A DNA stretch of 64,000 nucleotides from Viola odorata (GCA_963691705.1 OY829538.1:46527151-46591150); one strand, 5' to 3'. Numbered from the stretch's first letter, positions 1 to 10,557 are shown. Numbers and translations: made by a program. Notes: generated from the letters alone by a model not told the origin.

Positions 1-255
1 TCTTGCAAACCAATAGGTTTTACCCCTCCAAAGTGTGTTGAAACCTAATCCAAGATGTGTTTTGGAAACTTCCCCCATTATATCCTTAGATTCGTGCAGT
101 GAAGTGTTGAATGCAGCTCTGCATTTATACTATGTTTACTGCTAGTTTATTGCTACATTGGTTTTCTTGATCCTTATATGATAATAATATTAGTAGATTG
201 AATGGTTACAATTGGTTAACAATTGGTTAGGTGCTACAGATAATTTGAACGCATC
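1..255 (+). other. Harbinger 5' region upstream of the Myb-like gene
   Basis: No gene is seen. The stretch is inside the Harbinger element. A pyrimidine-poor but plausible splice acceptor (gtgctacag, ending at 240) lies just before the ATG at 256, so part of this may be a 5' UTR intron. Confidence 0.4.
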
Positions 256-1246
256 ATGGCTGGACGGAGACACGAGGGTGAAGATGAGGCAAAATGGTCT
301 GACAAAAATGAAGAAATATTTCTACAAATTCTGCACGAGCGAGTGAAGAAAGATCCTAATGGTGCACCCACCTTCAAGAGTTCAGATTGGAACGATATTG
401 ATGAACAAATGTTTCTGGCCTCTGGGGAAAGGTACGACGGAATGAAGTTGGTGGGTAAATACAATCGTCTAAGGGTGAAGCATCGACAATTTTCAGAATT
501 GTTAGAGCACACTGGAGTCACCTACGTATCAAGCTTGAACATTGTCAATGCCCCAGAAGATGTGTGGCAAATGTTCTTCCTACTATGTTAAACATTGTCA
601 CATATTTACATTGTTCCATAACTTTATACATTGCTGTTATTCATACTGTTTTACACATTTGCAGAAAAACAGGACCTATAGCACATTCAGAAGGAAAGGT
701 TGTCCACACTACGAGTTGCTAGGTCTGGTGTTTAATAAATCTACAGCTACGGGACATCTGCGTCACTCCTCTTCGCAATTGCCACCTACATCTGATGAGG
801 AGCGTCAAATCGAAGAACAATTTTTGAATCATGGTGTTCACATTGGCGTAGGTGATGGAACACCAGACCGTGAAACGGGTGAGTGTGGGAGCTCGCAAGG
901 AAAACGTCCTCCTTTTGGTTCACTTCCAGCTGCTAGGCGAGCCAAGACGAGTAATTCCACGAAGTTGGACTCCTGCATGGAGCAGTTCACGTCATCATAG
1001 AGTGTTAAGGTAGAGTATTTTGAAGCAAAGGTAAAGAAGTACAAAATGGAGCAAGCTGAAGTTACAAGTCCACTCAAAGAAGCTGATTCGATTGTTGGGT
1101 GTATCGAGGCAATGGGGAAGGTGGATGAGGTTTCAGATGCAGCGTACATCAAAGCACTTGAGAGGTTCAAGGACCCTTACTGGAGGAAAGTCTTCGCGAT
1201 GTTGTCGATTGAAAAGAAGAGGTTGTGGTTGCAGAGCTTGGCGTGA
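256..1246 (+). pseudogene. Harbinger Myb/SANT-like DNA-binding protein, broken
   Basis: The first exon starts at ATG 256 and carries a Myb/SANT-like domain (Myb_DNA-bind_3 type). Visible are the first helix Trp (KWSDKNEEIF), the segment FKSSDWNDI, and the end NAPEDVW. A second coding block in another frame begins after an acceptor at 664 and reads through KGCPHYELLG and TATG to an in-frame TAG at 998-1000. It then continues in the same frame to a TGA at 1246 with an amphipathic C-terminal part (RFKDPYWRKVFAML). The donor that would join the exons in frame is not clear. In Harbinger elements this protein works with the transposase and binds the element ends. The TAG and the unclear donor suggest a pseudogene. 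Confidence 0.75.
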
Positions 1247-1272
1247 TTGGATGATGTCTTTCATTTCCCATG

Positions 1273-1277
1273 GAGTC
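1273..1277. other. Target-site duplication of element 1, left copy (gagtc)
   Basis: gagtc precedes the terminal TG of the left LTR. The same five bases follow the terminal CA of the right LTR at 51472-51476, which defines both ends of element 1. Confidence 0.92.
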
Positions 1278-1632
1278 TGATAACAATTAAGACAATCCTA
1301 AGGACATTGTAGTAATTATGGTCCTTGCCGAAGGCGGAATCCTGTAAGCCTTATCAGGCATCTAAGCTATCGCCACTGGATTATGAGGTGTTCTCCGGGA
1401 TGGTCGACATCAGCGGGGGGGAGGGAGGTCTCACGCGTCTCTAGGCGCACGGCATCATCCCATCCCGGGGGGTCCGCGGAGTTATCGTCCCCGATATCAC
1501 CATGGGTTTCGCCCCCGACACCCTCATCAGAGTTCACCCCTGACATCACCACAGGTATCGCTTGTGACGTCGTCCTAAATGCTATCTTTCCGGATACCCC
1601 CCTCTTTACTCAGGTATCGCCCCCCGCTGCCT

Positions 1633-1640
1633 ATAAATAC
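1633..1640 (+). promoter_or_regulatory. TATA box of element 1 5' LTR
   Basis: tataaata in the context gcctataaatacc. It lies at the position expected for the U3/R border and is repeated in the right LTR at 51258-51265. Element 2 has the equivalent box on its own coding strand. Confidence 0.7.
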
Positions 1641-1734
1641 CTCCTTGATTTTAAAACAAAGGTAAGAAAAAAATTACCAACTAGAACCTCTGCTATTTTT
1701 GAACCGCTTACTGACTTAAGCATCGGAGTGTCTA

Positions 1735-1762
1735 CGCCGAAGCCCCCCCCCCCCCTTCGGCG
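1735..1762 (+). other. Leader hairpin with C-rich loop in LTR
   Basis: cgccgaag (1735-1742) can pair with cttcggcg (1755-1762) around a loop of C residues. Element 2 has cgccggag and ctccggcg at the same place. One A-T pair is replaced by G-C on both sides of the stem, which supports a conserved RNA structure in the leader. It is followed two bases later by ttgcaggt in both elements. Confidence 0.55.
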
Positions 1763-1851
1763 CTTTGCAGGTGGATCCGACGTCAACTACAGCAACTCCG
1801 ACCAACAGTAGTCATCATCCTGATCATCTCGGAGGTCGAATCTTATCAAAT

Positions 1852-1869
1852 TGGTGCTTTCATTGAGAG
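1852..1869 (+). other. Primer-binding site of element 1
   Basis: Three bases after the 5' LTR the sequence reads tggtgctttcattgagag. TGG matches the CCA end of a tRNA, and the same 18 bases follow the 5' LTR of element 2 on the minus strand. I cannot name the priming tRNA with confidence. Confidence 0.7.
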
Positions 1870-1934
1870 TCTTGGTACATTAAGTGAGTGTCCTTAATAG
1901 CCAAGCTCTATTTTACCCGGAGATCGGAGCGATC

Positions 1935-4703
1935 ATGACTTCTGAATCGGAGCCGACGCGACCCTCATCCTCTAGTCTCTCTTTTTCGATTCGCAGACAG
2001 TTATTCCCTTTTGCTACTGCTGATCTTTCTGTGACAGCGCAACAAATCAGTTCAGAATCCCCGGATCTATTGACCAGGTCGGCAGGGGAAGTCCTCTCCT
2101 CGCAAACGACCGTCTCGTTATCCCAGATGGCGGGATCTAGCTTTTCTACTCCTCCTCCAAAGGGATTTGTGTTAAACAGTACAGAACACCCTTTTGCGAG
2201 TGAAATAGCGGCCCTTCGTTCTCGGTTGGACTATTTGACTGAAATGGCCACCAAAATCACACCTGAGATTTCTGGATCGAGTGTCCCTCCCCGTGTCATG
2301 TTCACGTCGTCTATTGTCACCGAGTGGCCCTTGTCACCGTTGTTACAGGGAAATCTCCAGTTAACTTTACCTACAACAGATCCCCCGATCAATTTTGTGC
2401 AGCTCGCTCAAGGACGAGTAGAACCTTATATGCCGCAAGTACCTCAAGGTCCCATCCCTCAGGAGGATCGGCACCTCGAAGGGGTGAGGAACCGTTGGGA
2501 TGGTCGAAGAGAAGGAGTGAATAGAGACTTATCTCCTGAGTACAGCGAGAGATCCAGTAGCAGAAGGCGTAGAACTCGTTCGCCCAGGAGCCGCAGCCGG
2601 TCTCCTAGGCGACATCTTACACCTGAACCGCGGAATCAGCGGCGTCATGAAGAAATATCTCCTCCGCGCCAGGCGTGTGAAATCCTTGATGACACATCGG
2701 GTCATCCTTTTAGCCGTCGTATAAGATGACATAAGGTCAGTTGGCATGTGAAGCTTCCCACTGAAACTTATGACGGAACCAGAGATCCCATTTCCCACGT
2801 CAATAAGGTGAAGGATTTTGTTCAATTTCAGACTCACAATGATGCAGCGTTGTGCCAAATATTCGTTATGACATTATCAGGAGTTGCGCATCTCTGGTTC
2901 GAGGGCCTCCCTGGCGGATCTATTAGCAGCTTCTCACAATTGGAATCTAAGTTCCGAAGCAGATTTAGTACAGCGATTCCAATCAGGAAATCCGCTGCCG
3001 CGTTATTTGACATACGTCGAATGCCCCAAGAAACTCTGAAGGAATTTCTCAGCCGATTTGACCTGGAAATGTCACTAACGCCGGGCGTTACCATTGATTT
3101 TGGCATAAAAGCCTTGAAAAGGAACTGCCGTTATAATAAATTGAAGGATGCACTGATGGTAGACCCTCCGGTGACTTTAGATGCATTAAGACTTAAAGCC
3201 CATAATTATGCTAAAATGGAAGAAGAGGAAAACAGAGAGAGAACTTACAACATGCTGCCTGAGGCACTTCCGATTCCTAATGCTCCTGCGATTACCATTC
3301 CTGACGACCGCCTCACCGACGAGTATGCGCGGCGGAAAGATCATATTCCCAAAACCTCCAGTGGGCGGAAAGGTAGCACTTCGAAGGGAAAGCCTGGCAG
3401 TTCCCCTACTCAGCGTCAAGGAGATCCTTCAAAAGGTCGGATGTACGACCCTGACTTCCCGTCCCTTAATCTACCAAGGGCAGAGATTTTAGTGATAGTG
3501 GAGCAGCGAAACCTTCCCATCAGCTACCCTGCGCCTGTGAAGCCTGGGGTGCTTCTAGGGAGAAGAGAAAATGCTTATTGCAAGTTCCACAAAGCCAGGG
3601 GGCATTCCACAGAAGTATGCAGAGAACTAAAATCGGCAATAGAACGTTTGGTGGAAGAAGGTTACTCGGGAGAATTCGCCGCCAAGGTAAGAGAAGACGC
3701 CCGGAACAATCCCACGAAAAGAATAGCGGATGACCGACAAGTATCCCCTCGCGTCCCACAGAAGGATAGTACTCCCGGAGAGAGAGGGGACGAAGCTTTC
3801 ACAGTAGAAGACGAGGACTTCCCTATGATTAACATCATAGCGGGAGGGGCTCCTTACATGGACAAATCAGAGCCACCGATAACCACGTTAGGAGAAAAAC
3901 GCAAACGAGATGGCACGATAAAGAAAGGTGAAGCAATAAGCGTCCTGGATCGCATGATATTAGCCTTCTCAGAAGAGGACGAAAAAGGCGTTGTCTATCC
4001 GCATAATGACGCATTGGTGGTTACGCCCATCATTGCCAGTCACGGAGTCAGAAGAACTCTTATAGATAACGGGAGTGCAGTGAACCTCTTCTCGTTAGAA
4101 GCATACCATCTCATGAAACGACCCGACAACGAGTTAACACCTTGCAAGAAACCCATAATTGGAGTGGACGGGGTCCCAATCCCTGTCTCAGGAGTAACTA
4201 CTCTGCCCGTGTACTTCAGAGAAGACACCTCCAAGCGATCGGAGGACCTGTTATTCCTTGTCGTGGACTTAAACTTGCCCTACAATGTCATACTTGGACG
4301 ACCTTTTCTCAACCGCTTTGGAGCGGTGATATCTCAGAAGCACCTGAAGATGAAATATCCCTCCTGGGTCGGAGTGGTATCGATAAAGGGCAACCAAAAA
4401 CTGGCAGCGGAATGTTACCTGCTCATGACTCAAAAGAGTTGCGATAGGTATGTATGCATAACGGCGGACCCATACGAACAGGGTGATGAGAAGCGCGCAC
4501 AACCTCTGGACAAAATGGTGCCCGTACCAGTGATAGGCATAGAGGAGGCGAGCTTCCTAGTCAGCGAAAAACTCAGCCCAGAGGAAAACCTTCAATTGGC
4601 CCGGCTATTGAACAAATGTCAAGGAGAGTTCGCATGGAAACCCTCAGACATGCCGGGTATATCGCGTAAAATAGCCGAACATCGTCTCAATGCTGACCCT
4701 AGC
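1935..4703 (+). pseudogene. Element 1 gag-protease polyprotein, broken
   Basis: The likely start is ATG 1935. The first part ends in an Arg-Ser-rich segment (about 2545-2640) and a TGA at 2727-2729. The same frame continues with the retrotransposon Gag domain from about 2750 (LPTETYDGTRDPISH to MSLTPGVTIDF), a zinc knuckle YCKFHKARGHSTEVC (about 3577-3621), then an aspartic protease with its catalytic D-N-G-S motif near 4066 and ILGRPFLNRFG near 4290. The frame runs to EHRLNADPSVRP, where the hAT-type MITE starts at 4712. Gag packages the RNA and protease cuts the polyprotein. One in-frame stop and the MITE break it. The homologous frame in element 2 has a TGA near the same point, after the equivalent RGEIF segment. 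Confidence 0.85.
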
Positions 4704-5700
4704 GTCAGGCCTAGGGGTGGGCACCGAATTACCGTACCAAAATTACCGCGGTACTGTACCGAAATAATGCAAGTTCGGTCGGTAATTTTTTACACATTTT
4801 CACTATTCGGTATTTCAGTACGGTACCGAAATAAATTTCGGTACGGTACGGTAATAGATTTGATAGGTTCGGTATTACCGAACCTACCGTACCGAAATGT
4901 CGTGCACTTGTACAAAATAATTACCAGTTCTATTTTCCTTTTGGTTCTTCACAATTACCAAGTTCTATTTTAATTTTGGTTCTTTTCCTCTTCCAACCAA
5001 ACTCTCTCCCCTCCCCTGCGAACGAAACTCTTATCTTCTCCTCTCCCGCTCTCCGCCGTCAACCGCTGCTTTGCTCCTCCACACAAATACTCACCTGGTT
5101 CCATCGCGCGCCTTCTTTTCACGCCTCTCCTCCGGTAATAACAAACCCTAATCCTAATTAGCAGTATTTTTCTTTTCTTTTTTTAATTAGAGAGAGATTC
5201 GGATGCGTTGGGTTAGGGTGTGGTGGTCGGTTTCTAGGTCAGAGAAGCCCACTACCTTGTGCTCCATTTTGCTTGTGCTTATTTCTTGTTATTTGCTAAT
5301 GTGCATCATCCAATGGTTTTTATTTATATTAATTAATTATTTTTTCCTCTTCTTGGTTTGCATTTTTGTCCTGTGTGAATGAGTTTGATTAGTGAAGTTA
5401 CTGGAGTATTATCAATTTCTTCAATTGCATTTGCGCCTATTGAGTTTTAAAAGCATTTTTATTTGGAAAATGGTGCCATTTTTTATAAATTCTTTTGCAT
5501 TTTATTAACTCATGAATAATTAAGTTTGGTACTTCGGTATACCGAAATACCGTACCGAACTAAATTTCGGTACCCGGTACGGTACCGAAATTTAGTTCGG
5601 TACGGTATGGTAATTATTTTTGAGTATTCGGTATACCGAATACCGAAATATTTCGGTCGGTATACCGAACTACCGACCGATGCCCACCCCTAGTCAGGCC
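4704..5700. mobile_element. hAT-type MITE with 8-bp target duplication
   Basis: The element spans 4712-5692 (981 bp) and has inverted ends taggggtgggca and tgcccaccccta. It is flanked by gtcaggcc at 4704-4711 and 5693-5700. End sequence and 8-bp duplication fit the hAT superfamily. Both subterminal regions are packed with palindromic variants of cggtaccgaaat, so each end can fold extensively. The middle (about 4970-5250) is pyrimidine-rich and looks like ordinary gene 5' sequence, perhaps captured. No transposase is encoded. It splits the element 1 polyprotein between protease and reverse transcriptase. Confidence 0.88.
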
Positions 5701-5858
5701 GGTCCAGCAAAAGCGACGCGCATTTTCTACGGAAAAAGCTTTAGCCGTTGATAAAGAAGTGACGAAACTCCTGGATGCGGGGTTCATTCGCGAAGTTCAA
5801 TACCCTACGTGGTTAGCCAATCCAGTTCTTGTTCCTAAGCCCAATGGAGACTGGTGCA
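5701..5858 (+). pseudogene. Element 1 reverse transcriptase, 5' fragment
   Basis: After the MITE the polyprotein resumes with QQKRRAFSTEKA and the start of reverse transcriptase: LLDAGFIREVQYPTWLANPV, then KPNGDW. It is cut after NGDWCM by element 2. The frame resumes at 21080 with CIDFTDLN, and the shared gtgca at both borders is the target duplication. Confidence 0.85.
5854..5858. other. Target-site duplication of element 2, left copy (gtgca)
   Basis: gtgca stands before tgataagaat, and again directly after the other end of element 2 at 21075-21079. Removing element 2 and one copy restores the reverse transcriptase motif of element 1. Confidence 0.93.
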
Positions 5859-6415
5859 TGATAAGAATTTGTCTTCTGCCGAAGGATATATGGAGAAATT
5901 GGTCCTCCCAGATCAGTGTCCACGACGGTCCGCAGTACCTGCAATACGCCGGAGGGGGTCTCCGGCGGAAACACTCCGATGCTTAAGTCAGTATGGGTAG
6001 TGAATTTGGCAGAGCTTGGGCCAGTAATTCATACTTACCTTCCTCCTTTGTGGGGGAAGTATTTATAGATGAAAATGGAGCGTTTCTGAGTGATCTAGAT
6101 CGCAGGGGGCTAACGCTCCCGTTGGAGGGGGTTAGAATTCCCCGTTGGTGGAGTGAGCTATCGGTGTAGGTGTTACCTATGTGAGGCAATGCCTACACCC
6201 CAAACGAGAAGCTTGTCTTGGACTGGGATGGGGTAGCGTCATCTGTTATAACAGTGTTGAGTGCAAGACTCCCCCGCTGATGTCGACCATCCCAGCGTCA
6301 GTCACATAGAGGGAGGCGATAGCCTCGATGCTGTCTTTGCGGTAGGAACAGTAGTTGTACCCTCTTCTCAGGGTGTAAGACGAAAATGCCCTTGCCGATA
6401 GGCGGATTGCTATCA
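5859..6415 (-). repeat. Element 2 3' LTR (557 bp)
   Basis: On the minus strand it begins tgatagcaatc and ends aaattcttatca. It has the same length as the copy at 20518-21074 with about eight base differences. Its TATA box on the minus strand is the complement of 6060-6067, and the leader hairpin lies at 5947-5967. Confidence 0.93.
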
Positions 6416-6609
6416 TAAGCCCAACTGAAAATGAGCCCGAGTGTTTACCAAGGGCTAACGCCCTCTTCCCCCGAGGTGCTCTTCCGTATCTCGGAGCGTT
6501 TCCTTATCAGAAGGTAGTTCAGACGGTTTTTGTCAGGGCCTATAAATTGAAGTTTCTTCTTCGTAAGTTTCTTCGCATTTTCTCGTCCCTTTCTTTTTCA
6601 TATTTCACC
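6416..6609 (+). promoter_or_regulatory. Promoter of antisense gene alpha (element 2)
   Basis: tataaat at 6541-6547 in the context ggcctataaattg lies 69 bases before ATG 6610. The corresponding gene in element 1 has gagcctataaatctg 56 or so bases before its ATG. The motif agcccaactgaaaatgag sits at the LTR border (6418-6435). Confidence 0.55.
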
Positions 6610-6993
6610 ATGGATGAGCTGACCCGAAATTTCCTGATCTCCAAAACCTTGACCTTGAAAACCCTTACTGAAGGGGACATCGGCTTCCTGGAGAGGATGA
6701 TCACCAAGACCTCAGAGGATGTCCTGGAACTGCAGGGGGTATTGACCCCTATTTTGTCTAAACAGCTGGGAGTATCTTTGGAGGACTTTAGTCCTTTGGA
6801 GTGCTTGGCGAAGATGGCCACCACCACTGCTCACCTTGATGTGGTTGCCTCGATGTTGCGGCAGAGGAAGGACTTACTGGCCTGCTGCCTGAAGGGCATG
6901 AGGGCCTGCTCGGCTGAGCTGACCTCCGTCGCTGACGCTTTGAGGGATATTCCCGTCGTGCCAGGGGAAGATGATGCTGGGTCCAATGCCTGA
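6610..6993 (+). CDS. Antisense gene alpha of element 2, unknown small protein (127 aa)
   Basis: ATG 6610 has a good context (caccatgg) and aligns with the start of the homologue in element 1 (49571-49948, minus). Both read MD-LT then F-L-SK--TLK-L, followed by GFLE, KTSEDVLELQG, LEDFSPLE, CCLKGMR and SLRDIP or ALRDIP, and end in EDAGSDA-like residues. The frame is open in both copies. I recognise no family. It is mostly helical in appearance, with no membrane segment or signal. It lies next to the 3' LTR, on the strand opposite to gag-pol, with its own TATA box. Being intact in two diverged elements suggests it is a real gene. Confidence 0.65.
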   Translation: MDELTRNFLISKTLTLKTLTEGDIGFLERMITKTSEDVLELQGVLTPILSKQLGVSLEDFSPLECLAKMATTTAHLDVVASMLRQRKDLLACCLKGMRACSAELTSVADALRDIPVVPGEDDAGSNA

Positions 6994-7497
6994 CCGCTGC
7001 CTTTGTTTCCTCTTGTTGCTTCTCTCTTATGCTTCCATGTACATATCTGAACGCTAAGGTCGCTCAGGCCATAAATAAATGGTTGTTTTTACCTTTTCCC
7101 AGTCTTCTTTTTTTCTCGTTTATGTTCTTGCTGCTTTGGCTGAATATGATGGTGGGAAGCCCAACTGAAAATGAGTCTTCCTCGAGATGTACCATTTCAG
7201 TGGTTGTGTTCCGGGAATTAGCAATGAATGTTTTGACTCAACTGTTTCCAAAGCCGCCTCTCCAGGGGTAAGTGGTTGGGTGGTTACTTGGTGCCTTTTG
7301 ATTGGCGCATTTAGTGAGCAGGTATGTTGGTGTCGGATCAGATTCTGTTATTGTGGTTATTTTTCCTAGGCATTTTAATTGATTTCTCAGGATCCGCTCG
7401 GGGATCGGAGCGCTTTCTCGGCTATTTAAGGGAAATGCTTTCCCCTTTCCCTGTTCATCTTCATCCTTTCCTTCTCCTTGCTTTTTTGTAGGTTGGG
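6994..7497 (+). promoter_or_regulatory. Spacer with beta promoter (element 2)
   Basis: No gene is seen. The stretch holds a second copy of the motif agcccaactgaaaatgag (7158-7175) and a TATA-like box in ggctatttaaggg (7422-7430), 76 bases before ATG 7498. Element 1 has ggctatttaatagg at the same place before its beta gene. Confidence 0.5.
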
Positions 7498-7950
7498 ATG
7501 GCAGGTTTTTACAGGCGTGATTCCTTGCCAACTCCTCCGACTTCGTCGGATTCGGATGATTCTCCTCTGACACCACCGTGGAGACCTACCAAGTGTCTTG
7601 CCAGTCGCCAGGGTCGCAAGAAACCAGTGAAAGTGAAGAAGCAGACCTTTGAGTCCTTCTTTGCCGGCTTTGTGCCCCACTACCTGATGCTATCGAAAGG
7701 TGATGAGACGTCACCGTCTGCCCTTCCTCCTCTTTTCGAGAAAGAAGCTCTTACTCATGGCACCGATTTGAGGCCAGCAGCTTCTACTATTGGGGAGAGT
7801 TCTCGTGCCTGTTATGACAAGATGGTAGCCCACGCGACAAAGCTTGTGCCTAAACCTGCCGAGTATTCCCTTTCCTACAATAGTGGATTACCATCGTCCC
7901 CGGAGGACTATGATTATTGCTATGATGCGGACTGGGCTGATGAGGATTAA
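7498..7950 (+). CDS. Antisense gene beta of element 2, unknown Ser/Pro-rich basic protein (150 aa)
   Basis: ATG 7498 aligns with the beta start in element 1 (49108, minus). Both proteins have an N-terminal P-TPPTS-DSD--P--PPWRP block, a basic segment resembling a nuclear localisation signal (SRQGRKKPVKVKK here, SRRGRKRLKKN in element 1), a variable Ser-rich middle, and an acidic C-terminus with Y-C-Y then W, D, D. The pattern of nuclear signal plus acidic tail would fit a nuclear regulatory protein, but that is inference. No domain is recognised. The frame is open in both elements. Confidence 0.62.
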   Translation: MAGFYRRDSLPTPPTSSDSDDSPLTPPWRPTKCLASRQGRKKPVKVKKQTFESFFAGFVPHYLMLSKGDETSPSALPPLFEKEALTHGTDLRPAASTIGESSRACYDKMVAHATKLVPKPAEYSLSYNSGLPSSPEDYDYCYDADWADED

Positions 7951-8441
7951 CGCCTTTGTGTTGTATAGGCCTATTGGCATTTTATGAATGAGATGATGTT
8001 TTCTGCCTTTTTCTTTTGTCGTTATTTTCCGTTAGCCTGCTGGTCTTGTTGACAGCCAACGCAAGCGGTGGGCCTTACCGGGGTAATCGTTTCGTAGTTA
8101 CTTTGACTCGGTCAACTCTGTCGCCCTTTTGGGGAATCACGACGAATAACTTCTCTTTTTTAAATTTCTTTAATGCGTTTCCACGTGTTCAACTTCTTTT
8201 TACACGCGTCTCCGCGCGATTGGTGGCTCAATTAATGCGGTGGCATTTTAATCCTTTAAGAAGGGCCATTTTCTTTTTTCAAAACTTTTGCCCTTGCTTC
8301 GAATTTTTCCTCTTATCTTCTTTCGTCTTCTTCCCCGAATATCTTTTCGGCCGCCTGTCATCGTCCGCCGATTCCTCTGTAAATCTTCCCTTTCAAGGTA
8401 CCAATTCAATCCTTCTCAGATTTCCTTTTTGCTGGTTTATT
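7951..8441 (+). promoter_or_regulatory. Promoter region of antisense gene A (element 2)
   Basis: A G-box cacgtg lies at 8182-8187, followed by a weak TATA-like ctttaag at 8254-8260 and a long pyrimidine-rich stretch typical of a plant 5' UTR before ATG 8442. In element 1 the same order is seen: cacgtg 48455-48460 and a clear ctttataag (48407-48415, minus). Confidence 0.5.
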
Positions 8442-10557
8442 ATGGCTAGAAATATACCTCGCCAGGTTATCTGGAAACCCATGGATCCGGAGGTCGCGCA
8501 ATCACCCAGTATTTTTACATGCGATGTGGTTCTGAAAGCCGAACTGGAGGAACATGGTATTACCTTTCCTCCTGGGTATGAGCCTTTTGCCCCTGGAAGT
8601 GATATGCGGCTCCATAATCCGGCGTGGGGTCACAGTAGGCTTCTTTACTTTAAGATGTTCCTTTACGGTTTCCGCTTTCCTGTTCATAAATCGATACTAA
8701 CGCTGCTGCGGGAGTATAACCTTAATCCTGCCCAGATAACTCCCTCTTCCTGGTGTGCGGTTTATGCTTTTCTTCGCGCTTGCGAGTTGAAGAACATTTC
8801 TACCCCATCTCTCAATTTATTTTGCAAATTCGTTAGTATGAATTTCCATAATTGTTTAATCGAAATTACTCCTTGATGGGATGACGCGTTCGTGCAGTCG
8901 TTCTGGCAGCATTTTCACGGCTTTAAGAAGGGTGTAGCTTATTGGAAAAGCAGTTTCTTTGTTCTGGAGCTACCATCATGTTTGTGGCGTCTTAATTTCA
9001 ACCAGGAACTGATAGACCCCATTTGGTCGAATCCCTCGATATTGACCAGGGCTGAGTTAGAGCAAGCTAACGCCCTATTAGACGAAGATACTCACTACCG
9101 CATCCGTGACTTTGCTTTGTTCAAGCCTCTGGAGGAGTGTGTTATGGGTGAGTCTGCCTCTTTCCGCGCTCTCTTTACTTTTGTCTTTGCGAGTTTCTTT
9201 TGTTATAAGATGCTAACGGTTAACTCCCAGGTGACGCTGGCACTCCTTTAAATGTAACGCCACTTCAAACTTTACCAGCCTCCCCCCTACCGAGGGCTCC
9301 AATCAGGGTAGCGCTCGACCCCCGAGGAGGAGAGTCAAGATGGTTGCCCGGGGAGGGCGGAGGCCCGTCAGCTCTGCCCGAGCTTCTCGCTTTGTGGAAG
9401 ATTGGCTACCAGATCGTCGCAAGGGGATGAACTCCAGCCCAACCGCAACGAGGGTGATTGCTAGTGACGATGAGGATGTGGATGTCAAATCGGACCTTTG
9501 TCACACTTCTTCCTTGCGCCGGAAAAAACCTCGATTGGCCACGAACGAGCGGGCCACCGGGACATCTTCTGTAGATGCAGCGACTGCTCCCATCCCTGCC
9601 GTCTCACCCGAGACAAGTGCCTCCCAACCGGTGAAAGTTACTGAGGCGCCGGCTGCCACTTGCATTACAGAGGCGGAGGTCCCACCGACGGCATGTCCTC
9701 TTCCTACAGTTGACGCTCCCGATTCTCCGATTTCTCACTGCATTCCTGACGTAGTGGCCACGTCTTCTGTTGCGGATTCAGCTGCTGGGCTACCGCCTAA
9801 ACCCCTTCCACAACTGTTCTTTTCTCCTATCACGAATGTTTTTTCCTAGAGTTCTTCTCCGGCTCCCTCAATCAATCTTTCTTATGGCGGCCCTAACGAG
9901 ACCCCGTCCTATCATATGAATTTGAAGGGATTCTGCTTTGATGGTCTTCGTGCTGTCGGGGTTCCCCAACCTTTTTCCAGAGACGAGTTTACTGCGCCTT
10001 TGATAGGGGAGATGCTGGGCTCCCAGAAGGAGAAGGAGAAATTTCTTCAGCTTCCTCCGACGGCCCGCTTCCGCCATATGATGAATGATTCTCTGGATTT
10101 CTTCCGTCACCTGAACTATCTGTTCGAGATTCATGATCGCGAGTCACGCAATTTCTCCAACGCGCTGTGTGTTAAGAAAGTGCAGCTTGAAAAAGCGGTA
10201 GACCAGACAAGGTTGCTAATACGTCTCTGCGACGAGTCGCAGAAAGAATTGAACAGAGAGAGGTCTGTCGGGAAAGCAAAGATGGAAGTTCTGGAGGCAG
10301 ATTTTGCGCTGGAGAAGAAGAAAAATCTCCTTCTTCGCGAAGAGATATCAGCTCGAGATGAGGAGTCCGCTAGGACATCATTAAAGGAGGAATGGTGGAA
10401 GAAGAAGGTCTTGGAAGTCTTCGTTTCTAGATTCACAACCCGTTTCAAGGGTAATTCTTCTGACCCTGCCCAGGTTGCTGATTATATTTCTACCGTGATG
10501 GATGAGGTTAGCAAAGGCGGGATTGGTTCGTCTGCTCCAGAAGGGGAAAAGGGCTAA
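8442..10557 (+). pseudogene. Antisense gene A of element 2: Transposase_28-like protein with coiled coil, broken
   Basis: The start is ATG 8442. Residues about 40-150 (ITFPPGYEPF, YFKMFLYGFRFP, NLNPAQITPSSW, FLRACE) match the plant 'putative gypsy type transposon' domain, Transposase_28. A TGA at 8874-8876 stands where element 1 has Arg. A canonical intron lies at 9148-9230 (gggtgagt to cccag). After it a frameshift before 9340 is needed to reach the frame with basic and Pro/Ser-rich residues, and a TAG at 9847-9849 precedes the last part. That part, 9916-10557, is rich in charged heptad-like residues and predicted to be a coiled coil. Its homologue in element 1 is split by the Ogre-like insertion. 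The function is unknown. The name of the domain does not prove transposase activity. Confidence 0.7.

Larger units (their letters stand above)
1278..1848 (+). repeat. Element 1 5' LTR (571 bp)
   Basis: The LTR begins tgataacaatt and ends cgaatcttatca, and matches the right LTR at 50854-51471 along its whole length. The right copy is 47 bp longer, mainly through a second copy of a 51-bp unit. A TATA box (tataaata, 1633-1640), a hairpin with a C loop (1735-1762) and a C run are visible inside. Confidence 0.93.

Noticed and set aside
1663..1770. Certain leader intron in the LTR
   Set aside because: Signals are good but lie too near the expected RNA start; kept only as an open finding, not as an annotated intron.
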